From the NCBI GenBank assembly GCA_003155465.1, contig PMCR01000361.1, positions 1-6,631 of the forward strand: a stretch of 6,631 nucleotides of DNA, given 5' to 3'. The notes below the pieces were generated by a model. It ran no database searches and was not told the DNA's origin. It worked only from the letters and a program-made list of their open reading frames with translations. This stretch comes from Myxococcales bacterium (GTDB taxonomy: Bacteria > Myxococcota > Polyangia > Fen-1088). A program made the translations under genes and the position numbers. Positions 1 through 4,652 of this stretch are shown here, piece after piece (position 1 is the first letter of the stretch; each line of letters begins with the position of its first letter).

Positions 1-140
1 AGCTGAACATCCCGACCGGCATCCCGCTGGTCTACGAGCTCGACGCCAACCTCAAGCCCATCAAGCACTACTACCTCGGGGATCAGGCTGCCATCGAGGC
101 GGCGATGAAGGCCGTCGCGAACCAAGGCAAAGCCAAGTAA
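1..140 (+). CDS. gpmA: 2,3-bisphosphoglycerate-dependent phosphoglycerate mutase, C-terminal end (partial)
   Basis: Only the last 45 codons are present, read from base 3 to the TAA at 138-140. The enzyme interconverts 3-phosphoglycerate and 2-phosphoglycerate in cytoplasmic glycolysis and gluconeogenesis, using a phosphohistidine intermediate. The tail is very close to the E. coli GpmA C-terminus as I remember it: [14 protein letters not shown], then PIKHYYLGD, then VANQGKAK at the very end. The catalytic histidines lie upstream of the window. The gene converges on the J-domain gene with a 65-base gap. In many bacteria the rsfS-rlmH pair is followed by the unrelated cofactor-independent mutase gpmI; here a cofactor-dependent enzyme lies nearby in the opposite orientation. 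Confidence 0.94.
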   Translation, partial: LNIPTGIPLVYELDANLKPIKHYYLGDQAAIEAAMKAVANQGKAK

Positions 141-187
141 CGAGGACTCGGCGAAAGCGGCGACGTACCAGGACAGCAGCCCGCCAT

Positions 188-221
188 CCGAGAGGTGCGG
201 GCGCCCTATCTCCGCAATCGG
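188..221. terminator. Weak stem-loop between convergent gpmA and J-domain gene
   Basis: The arms CCGA (188-191) plus TGCGG (196-200) pair with CCGCA (212-216) plus TCGG (218-221), with an asymmetric internal loop. The apical loop contains the palindrome GGGCGCCC (199-206) and the stop codon of the J-domain gene (206-208). It could serve as a bidirectional terminator for the two convergent genes. There is no T-tract on either side, and short GC-rich stems arise easily by chance in such DNA, so the call is tentative. Confidence 0.2.
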
Positions 222-697
222 CGTTCGAGAAGCTTGTAAGCCTCGGTCAACTTCTGCGTGAGCTCGGTGGCGGTCTTCTGCTTCTCGGGCGATTCGGAAT
301 GATGGTCCGGGTGGTACTTGCGCATGAGCACACGGTACGACTTGCGCACGGTCTCGAAGTTCGAGCCTAGCGGCACTTCCAGCGCGGCGTAGGCGCGGCG
401 CACTTCGTCTTCGGCCGAAGACCTGCGCGGCAAGGGGCTGGACGACGGGCGGGCTGGCCTGGGTCGTGGTCCGCTGCTGGCCGCAGCCGGCCGTGGGGGC
501 GCGGCCTTGGTCGCGGCACGCGCGCGGTGGCGCCGTTCCAACTCGGCCTCCAACTGCTCGTCGGTCAATTCATCGAGCCCATAGCGGCGATAGAGATCCT
601 CGTCGGGATCGTGGGGCGAATCCCAGGTCGACGCCTTGTCGAGCAGCGCATTCAGCTCGGCGCGAGCCATGTCGAGAAACCGCTTGCTGATACTCAT
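206..697 (-). CDS. Small J-domain protein with PspA-like N-terminal helix
   Basis: This 163-residue protein ends in a J-domain (about residues 96-163), the module that stimulates Hsp70/DnaK ATPase. Helix II carries VRKSYRVLMRKYHPD, with the essential HPD at 129-131, followed by helix III/IV (ELTQKLTEAYKLLERR). There is no Gly/Phe region, zinc-finger or substrate-binding domain, so it is not canonical DnaJ. Residues 61-95 are an Ala/Pro/Ser/Arg linker. Residues 1-22 (MSISKRFLDMARAELNALLD) resemble the amphipathic first helix of PspA/Vipp1, which binds membranes; residues 28-60 are acidic, then charged and helical. I infer a J-protein that may bring DnaK to a membrane or a partner. It is the last gene of the leftward rsfS-rlmH cluster, 33 bases after rlmH. 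The ATG at 697 is preceded closely by GAAGG. Confidence 0.86.
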   Translation of the reverse strand: MSISKRFLDMARAELNALLDKASTWDSPHDPDEDLYRRYGLDELTDEQLEAELERRHRARAATKAAPPRPAAASSGPRPRPARPSSSPLPRRSSAEDEVRRAYAALEVPLGSNFETVRKSYRVLMRKYHPDHHSESPEKQKTATELTQKLTEAYKLLERRLRR

Positions 698-703
698 GGC
701 CTT

Positions 704-727
704 CGCCGTCAGTCTACACTGGCGGCG
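704..727 (-). other. Hairpin in the leader of the J-domain gene
   Basis: In the 33-base gap between rlmH and the J-domain gene, CGCCG (704-708) pairs with CGGCG (723-727) and CAGT (710-713) pairs with ACTG (718-721) around a four-base loop (714-717). The opposing bases 709/722 form a C-A mismatch in the minus-strand transcript and a U-G wobble in a plus-strand one. The stem ends six bases before the ATG and abuts the GAAGG that would act as ribosome binding site. No T-tract follows, so control of translation or a processing site fits better than termination. This role is inferred; the pairing is visible. Confidence 0.4.
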
Positions 728-730
728 TAC

Positions 731-1153
731 CTACTTGTTGTACGGCTCGCCACGCAGGGCCGAGATGGCTCGGTAGATCTGCTCGCACAGGATCACGCGG
801 GCCAAGCGGTGGGGCAGGGTCAGCGGCGAAAGTGACAAACGTCGCTGCGCGGCCTTGACTGTGGCCGGGGTCAGGCCCTCGGCCCCGCCGATGAGAAAGG
901 CGATGGCCCGCGCACCCCGCACCATGCGTTGGTCGAGGTATTTGATGAACTGGGCGGTGGTCCAGCAATCGCCGCCCGGTTCCAGCGCGACGATTTCGGC
1001 GCCCACGGGTAGACTGCGCAGCAAGTCCGCGTCGCTCTCCACTTCCTCGATCGCCACGGGCAGGTGGCGTCGCGCGCGATCCACATACTCCTGGCACACC
1101 GCCTCCAGCCGGCGATCGCGCATTTTGCCGACGGCGCGGACCAGGATCTTCAC
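731..1153 (-). CDS. rlmH: 23S rRNA (pseudouridine-1915-N3)-methyltransferase RlmH
   Basis: RlmH is a SPOUT-class methyltransferase that uses S-adenosylmethionine to methylate pseudouridine 1915 in helix 69 of 23S rRNA, acting on assembled 70S ribosomes as a homodimer. The family signatures are present: the start MKILVRAVGK, the cofactor-binding knot FLIGGAEGL (86-94), SLSPLTLPH (107-115) and the C-terminal EQIYRAISALRGEPYNK (124-140). At 140 residues it is somewhat shorter than the usual about 155, the shortfall lying in the loop between residues 30 and 60. The GTG at 1153 is chosen because it begins the conserved N-terminus; a longer reading to 1231 would only add out-of-frame rsfS sequence. 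GTG overlaps the rsfS stop as GTGA, and with no clear Shine-Dalgarno upstream, translation is probably coupled to rsfS. Confidence 0.94.
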   Translation of the reverse strand: MKILVRAVGKMRDRRLEAVCQEYVDRARRHLPVAIEEVESDADLLRSLPVGAEIVALEPGGDCWTTAQFIKYLDQRMVRGARAIAFLIGGAEGLTPATVKAAQRRLSLSPLTLPHRLARVILCEQIYRAISALRGEPYNK

Positions 1154-1728
1154 AGCCCAGGAGAACCGTCGCTCGGGATCATCATGGCCTCGGGCGGGAC
1201 CTGCAGCTTCACCCTGGGTGCATCGATCCACAGGCTCTCGATGTCGAACACCTCCCGCACTGGGTGGTAGAACACGTGCAGCACTACGTCGCCGAAGTCA
1301 AGCAAGGCCCATCGCCCGTTGCGCGTGCCCTCGCGGCCGAGGAGCCGCCGGCCACGCTCTTGCATGACCTTGTGCACGTGCTCCGCGATGGCGTCCACCT
1401 GGCGATCGCTGCGGCCACTCACGATGCCGATGTAGTCGGTGTAGCTGGCCCGGCCCGACACGTCGATGAGCACGGGCAGAAGCGCTTTCTTGGCCAGCGC
1501 TGCGTCGATGGCGGCACGAGCTGCGGTCAGGGCCTCGCGCTGTTCCTTCGCGCTGCTGGGAGCCGACCGGGCCGTCTCCTTGCGGTGCGCTCGCGCAGGG
1601 ACGATCCCTCTGCCCGCTGCCGCCTTGGGCCCCGCGCGACGCCCGGGCTTGCCTGAGGTCTTGGATGCTTTGCTCTTTGGCTGTGCGGCAGGTTTCTTCT
1701 TCACTTGCTGCAATCGTAGCAAAGCCAC
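1150..1728 (-). CDS. rsfS: Ribosomal silencing factor RsfS (Iojap/DUF143 family) with basic N-terminal extension
   Basis: RsfS binds ribosomal protein uL14 (L14) on the large subunit and blocks joining of the subunits, lowering translation in stationary phase or starvation. The domain covers about residues 66-183: DVSGRASYTDYIGIVSGRSD (89-108), the QVDAIAEHV helix, GRWALLDFGDVVLHVFYHP (138-156) and the family's closing FDIESLWIDAPRV (161-173). At 192 residues the protein is much longer than the usual 105-130. The excess is an N-terminal segment of about 60 residues rich in Lys, Arg, Ala and Pro (16 Lys/Arg in the first 54), which may contact rRNA. The GTG at 1728 is the first start after an in-frame TGA; a second GTG at codon 9 is possible. 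Its Shine-Dalgarno is weak. rlmH overlaps its 3' end. Confidence 0.93.
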   Translation of the reverse strand: MALLRLQQVKKKPAAQPKSKASKTSGKPGRRAGPKAAAGRGIVPARAHRKETARSAPSSAKEQREALTAARAAIDAALAKKALLPVLIDVSGRASYTDYIGIVSGRSDRQVDAIAEHVHKVMQERGRRLLGREGTRNGRWALLDFGDVVLHVFYHPVREVFDIESLWIDAPRVKLQVPPEAMMIPSDGSPGL

Positions 1729-1828
1729 GGGCGCTACTCAATCCAAGTCAGAAGATCCATGAAGCGGGACTGATCTCACCTGCCGTCCGAACCATTCCTC
1801 CTCTTCCGATCTCTGTCCCCTGGGTGCT
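1729..1828. other. 100-base intergenic spacer upstream of rsfS
   Basis: This spacer separates the DUF697-like gene from rsfS, both leftward. I see no convincing promoter consensus or terminator hairpin. On the minus strand an AGGAGG motif is followed almost immediately by an ATG opening a 15-codon reading frame; the spacing is too short for a normal ribosome binding site and the peptide resembles nothing I know. Positions 1801-1812 (CTCTTCCGATCT) equal the 3' end of the common Illumina adapter, which raises the possibility of an assembly artefact here. Confidence 0.3.
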
Positions 1829-2653
1829 CTAGCCCTCCGCCGCCGGGTGGTCGCGCCAGCGGGTTTCGAAATCGTCGACCAGGCCGCCGAGGTACTCGTT
1901 GCCCAGGCCGGCCAGCTGTTCCTCTACCGCGTGTGCGGCGTGATCGAGCCAGGTCCTCTCTTCCTCGCTCTCGTCGGTGGGCCAACCGGCAGGCGCCACC
2001 TCGGGATGGCCGCTGGTGCGCAGCCAGCGCTCGGCGTGGCGGGTCAGACTGCGCGACACCCAGCGCGGCGCTTCGACCAGCCTGCGACCCAGGATCTTGC
2101 CACCCTCGCGAAAAGCGGCGACCAGCTTGGTCTTCGAGGCGCGGCCTACGGATTGATGGACGAGCGCGCGCAGCCGGGCGGCCTGCGGCTGGCTGATGGG
2201 CCCGCCCACATGCAGCTTGGCGCAGTAGTGGTCGACCAGCGTGGCCACCTGGAAGATCGTCGCCATGTCCTCGGCGCTGCGGCCGGCAGCGAGCAAGGCA
2301 AAGAATTTGCGCCAGGCCAGCTTCAGCGCGACCAGCGTAGCGGCGGCAAACGTGATGGTGCGCAAAGCCGAGCCGGCCTTGCCCTCGGCCAGCACTGTGG
2401 CCGAGGTAGCGGGCAGGTCAACCTGACGGCTCGCCGCCAGTTTCATGTACAGGCCCGCTCGCACGCGAGCAGACACGATGTCGTCCATGATCGGCACGGG
2501 AACCAGGCCGCCCAGGGCCGAGGCGAGGAGCGCGCGCCGCACGATGAGCCCGCGGTTCTGGGCCAGGTGTGAGAGCCACAACGGATCCAGCGCTGTGAGC
2601 GGCTCAACCCCCACCTCGATGGCCGGCTGGTCGTCGGGTTTCTCGGGGCTCAC
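1829..2653 (-). CDS. Uncharacterised protein with DUF697-like helical hydrophobic segment
   Basis: I do not recognise a firm family for this 274-residue protein. Residues 36-75 contain a Gly/Ala-rich hydrophobic stretch with a P-x-P-x-x-D motif (ALLASALGGLVPVPIMDDIV), followed by a helix (RAGLYMKLA). This resembles the hydrophobic segment of DUF697/YcjF-type proteins, which often associate with membranes. A second hydrophobic helix covers about 98-123 (TITFAAATLVALKLAWRKFF). Residues 155-215 are helical and basic; the C-terminus (225-274) is acidic with Trp and Glu. No catalytic motif is visible. It starts with GTG overlapping the stop of the upstream lipoprotein gene (GTGA), with AAGGA six bases upstream. 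The two proteins are therefore probably made together, suggesting an envelope-related job. Confidence in the gene is high; confidence in the family is low. Confidence 0.75.
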   Translation of the reverse strand: MSPEKPDDQPAIEVGVEPLTALDPLWLSHLAQNRGLIVRRALLASALGGLVPVPIMDDIVSARVRAGLYMKLAASRQVDLPATSATVLAEGKAGSALRTITFAAATLVALKLAWRKFFALLAAGRSAEDMATIFQVATLVDHYCAKLHVGGPISQPQAARLRALVHQSVGRASKTKLVAAFREGGKILGRRLVEAPRWVSRSLTRHAERWLRTSGHPEVAPAGWPTDESEEERTWLDHAAHAVEEQLAGLGNEYLGGLVDDFETRWRDHPAAEG

Positions 2654-3612
2654 CGGGTTTCCTTCTTGCCCGCCGTGGGCAGCTTGGCGGCAGACGGCTT
2701 TCGGGGCTGCCCCGAGCTGTCCTGGCCTGACCCAAGGCCCTCGATCGAGCGGCGCTCGCCCATCCCCTTCTTTTGCGATGGCTGCAAAGGAGGCGTGCGG
2801 CCACCCAAGCCGCCCAGCAGGGCGCGCTCTTCCAAGATGGTCCGCTGTCGCGCTGGCAGTGTTTCTGCGGCCGGCATGGTCACCGGCGCATCGACCTGGT
2901 CCACACTGGCCGCGACTGCGATCTCACCCTCGATGGGGGTTCCGTCGCGGTCGGCCCGGAAGCGGGCGTTGAGCGTGAAGGCCTGCAAACGACCGTCGGC
3001 ATCAAGCCGAGCATCGCCCACCAGTGTCTGGACGTCGACCGTCTCCCGCCATTTGCGCAATGGCGTGGCCGCGGTTGGCGCCGGGCGCTCCCCCACGGCC
3101 TTGTTCAGGCGGAAGGCGCGGCTACCGGCTGGCGCGACATCCACGAACCTGCGCACGGTGTCCCACGCCGCGGACGGCGCCCCGACGGCTTCCTCCAGGA
3201 ATCGCTGTGGTTCGGGATCCTGGGCGGGCCGGCGGGTGAACTTCCCGTAGCGCAAGGCCACGGCCAGCTCGCTGCCCACGCGCACTACCTCGCGGCCGCC
3301 GTCCTGGTCGTTGCTTTCGGCCAGGCGAAAGTTGCCCTGCCTGTCGATCCACAGGTCGGTGGTGGTGGTCATGGCGTCCTTGCCACCGGCATCCGGCCCA
3401 CCGGCTGCGTTCACGCGAAAGGCCGCTGTGGCATGAAAGTGTGCGCCGGACAAACGCCGCAGCCCCGAGACAAGAGCGGCTGGTTGCACGGCCGCGCCCA
3501 ATTCTTGCTCCGGCGCCAAGATTCCGTCGCGCGTGGTCCGGCGGCAGCCTGACAACGCTACGACGAGAAGCAGCAAAGCGACGGTCCGGTTATGGAAGAT
3601 GGCTCTTGGCAC
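2650..3612 (-). CDS. Predicted lipoprotein, function unknown
   Basis: From the GTG at 3612 this encodes 320 residues. The N-terminus is a textbook lipoprotein signal: a short basic part (MPRAIFHNR), a hydrophobic core (VALLLLVVAL) and the lipobox ALSGC with lipidated Cys at 23. Arg at the following positions gives no inner-membrane retention signal by the E. coli rule. Residues 50-240 alternate like beta strands (TTTTDLWIDRQGNFRLAE, VRVGSELAVALRYGKF, ARLDADGRLQAFTLNARFRA), which recalls the LolA/LolB-type half-barrel of lipid or lipoprotein carriers; this is inference from pattern only. The last 50 residues are low-complexity and basic, ending KKETR. The frame stays open to 3864, but that would overlap the divergent pilD. 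No strong Shine-Dalgarno precedes 3612; TTG codons at 3624 and 3621 and GTG at 3681 are alternatives. It overlaps the next gene by GTGA. Confidence 0.72.
   Translation of the reverse strand: MPRAIFHNRTVALLLLVVALSGCRRTTRDGILAPEQELGAAVQPAALVSGLRRLSGAHFHATAAFRVNAAGGPDAGGKDAMTTTTDLWIDRQGNFRLAESNDQDGGREVVRVGSELAVALRYGKFTRRPAQDPEPQRFLEEAVGAPSAAWDTVRRFVDVAPAGSRAFRLNKAVGERPAPTAATPLRKWRETVDVQTLVGDARLDADGRLQAFTLNARFRADRDGTPIEGEIAVAASVDQVDAPVTMPAAETLPARQRTILEERALLGGLGGRTPPLQPSQKKGMGERRSIEGLGSGQDSSGQPRKPSAAKLPTAGKKETR
2660..2664 (-). promoter_or_regulatory. Ribosome binding site for the DUF697-like gene
   Basis: AAGGA on the minus strand lies six bases before the GTG at 2653, inside the end of the lipoprotein gene. 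It supports that GTG as the true start even though it overlaps the upstream stop codon. Confidence 0.55.
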
Positions 3613-3714
3613 GAAGACCAACAATTTACCACTACTGCGTCGGGCGCGTGCTGCCCATGGGTAGGGATTCCACGCGACCACGCGGTTCCAGTGCAGGAGT
3701 GGTAACGTGGGCAG
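3613..3714. promoter_or_regulatory. Divergent intergenic region between the lipoprotein gene and pilD
   Basis: These 102 bases must carry the starts of at least one of the two diverging genes. I see no clear -35/-10 pair on either strand. Visible elements are a TAAATT on the minus strand ten bases before the lipoprotein GTG, a tandem near-repeat of eight bases (CACGCGAC then CACGCGGT, 3671-3686) which could be a regulator site, and AGGAG at 3695-3699, too far (15 bases) from the pilD GTG for an ideal ribosome binding site. Promoter function is inferred from gene arrangement. Confidence 0.35.
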
Positions 3715-4626
3715 GTGGACGCATTTCCGACGCTCAGCTCCCCCGGTTTGCGCCTGGCCGCCACCCTCGGTGCCGCGGGCTTGGGCGCCATTTGGGGCAG
3801 CTTCCTCAATGTGTGCATTGCTCGCGTCCCACGCGGGATGTCGGTGGTCAGGCCACCCTCGCATTGCTTCGCGTGTGGCGAGCGGGTTTCGGCGCGTGAT
3901 AACATCCCCATTCTCTCGTACTTCCTTCTCCGCGGCCGCTGCCGCCGCTGCGGCGCAAGGTTCTCGGCGCGCTACGCGCTGGTCGAGGCTCTCGCCGCCG
4001 CGCTTTCGGCCCTCATCTTCTGGACCTTCGTGGTCGATGCGCCGGGCGAGCCGCTCGGCGTGCGCGCCGCCCGTTTCGCCACGTACTTCGCGCTTGCGGC
4101 CGTGCTCATCGTGCTGTCGTTCATTGATCTAGATACCAAGCGCCTGCCCGACATCATCACGCTGCCTGCCATTGGGGTGTTCTTCCTGGCCGGGTTCGCG
4201 GTTCACGAAGTCTCTTGGTCGGAACGCGCCCTGGGTGCCGCCGCTGGCTATCTCCTGGTCCGGGTCGTCGCCGACGGCTACTACTACGCCACCGGCCGCG
4301 AGGGTCTGGGCCTGGGCGACGGCAAGCTCTTGGCCATCATGGGTGCCTTGTTCGGCTGGAAAGCCATTCCTGCTGTCGTGTTTCTGGCGTCGCTTGCGGG
4401 CATCCTGATCAGCGTACCGGTGCTCATGCTGCGCCGGCGTCGGGCGGCCGCGGCTCCGCCAGCGGCGCCGGCGTCGACCGCAGCCGAATCATCGCCCATT
4501 CCACCCACGTCAATTCGCAGGGCGGAAGTCCCGTTTGGTCCATTCTTGGCGGCCAGTGCCCTCGTCTACCTCTTCGTGGGAAAGCTGGCGTGGGCGGCGC
4601 TCATGCGCATGCTGACGGGCGAGTAG
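3715..4626 (+). CDS. pilD: Type IV prepilin peptidase / N-methyltransferase (A24 family)
   Basis: PilD is an inner-membrane aspartyl protease that cleaves the leader of type IV pilins and type II secretion pseudopilins after Gly and methylates the new N-terminus. All landmarks are present in this 303-residue protein: GSFLNVCIARVPRG (28-41), two zinc-binding pairs C51-x-x-C54 and C76-x-x-C79 in the cytoplasmic loop, the first catalytic motif FIDLDTKRLPD (136-146), the GxGD motif GLGD (199-202) followed by GKLLAIMGALFGW, and the terminal FGPFLAASAL (274-283). Several hydrophobic helices separate them. An Arg/Ala/Pro/Ser-rich cytoplasmic stretch (240-270) before FGPFLA is longer than usual. The GTG at 3715 is the first start after an in-frame TAA at 3703. 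No pilin or secretion gene is adjacent. It converges on the DUF3443-like gene. Confidence 0.96.
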   Translation: MDAFPTLSSPGLRLAATLGAAGLGAIWGSFLNVCIARVPRGMSVVRPPSHCFACGERVSARDNIPILSYFLLRGRCRRCGARFSARYALVEALAAALSALIFWTFVVDAPGEPLGVRAARFATYFALAAVLIVLSFIDLDTKRLPDIITLPAIGVFFLAGFAVHEVSWSERALGAAAGYLLVRVVADGYYYATGREGLGLGDGKLLAIMGALFGWKAIPAVVFLASLAGILISVPVLMLRRRRAAAAPPAAPASTAAESSPIPPTSIRRAEVPFGPFLAASALVYLFVGKLAWAALMRMLTGE

Positions 4627-4652
4627 TCGCACACCGGATCAGAAAGCGACTA
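4624..4652. terminator. Inverted repeat between convergent pilD and DUF3443-like genes, possible bidirectional terminator
   Basis: TAGTCGC (4624-4630) and GCGACTA (4646-4652) are perfect reverse complements around a 15-base loop. The left arm begins with the pilD stop codon, and the stop of the opposing gene (4639-4641) lies in the loop. Position between two convergent genes 12 bases apart suits a shared terminator. Neither side has a T-tract, so it may instead act with Rho or as a 3' end stabiliser. Confidence 0.4.

Noticed and set aside
1154..1231. Upstream extension of rlmH
   Set aside because: The added 26 residues fall in rsfS coding sequence in another frame, and the family's conserved start is at the GTG at 1153.
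1755..1799. 15-codon frame on the minus strand after AGGAGG
   Set aside because: The motif is only one base from the ATG, the peptide has no recognisable character, and the site lies next to the possible adapter match.
1847..2572. 241-codon open frame on the plus strand
   Set aside because: It lies antisense to the DUF697-like gene. Its composition (Gly/Gln/Arg/Ala) is typical of antisense frames in GC-rich DNA, it shows no motif, and the opposite strand has a good start, ribosome binding site and overlap.
2773..3552. 259-codon open frame on the plus strand
   Set aside because: Antisense to the lipoprotein gene, which has a clear lipobox and signal sequence. No domain or signal visible in this frame.
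3613..3864. Upstream extension of the lipoprotein frame to an ATG-type start at 3864
   Set aside because: The extra 84 residues overlap the start of pilD on the other strand, are low-complexity, and would bury the lipoprotein signal inside the protein.
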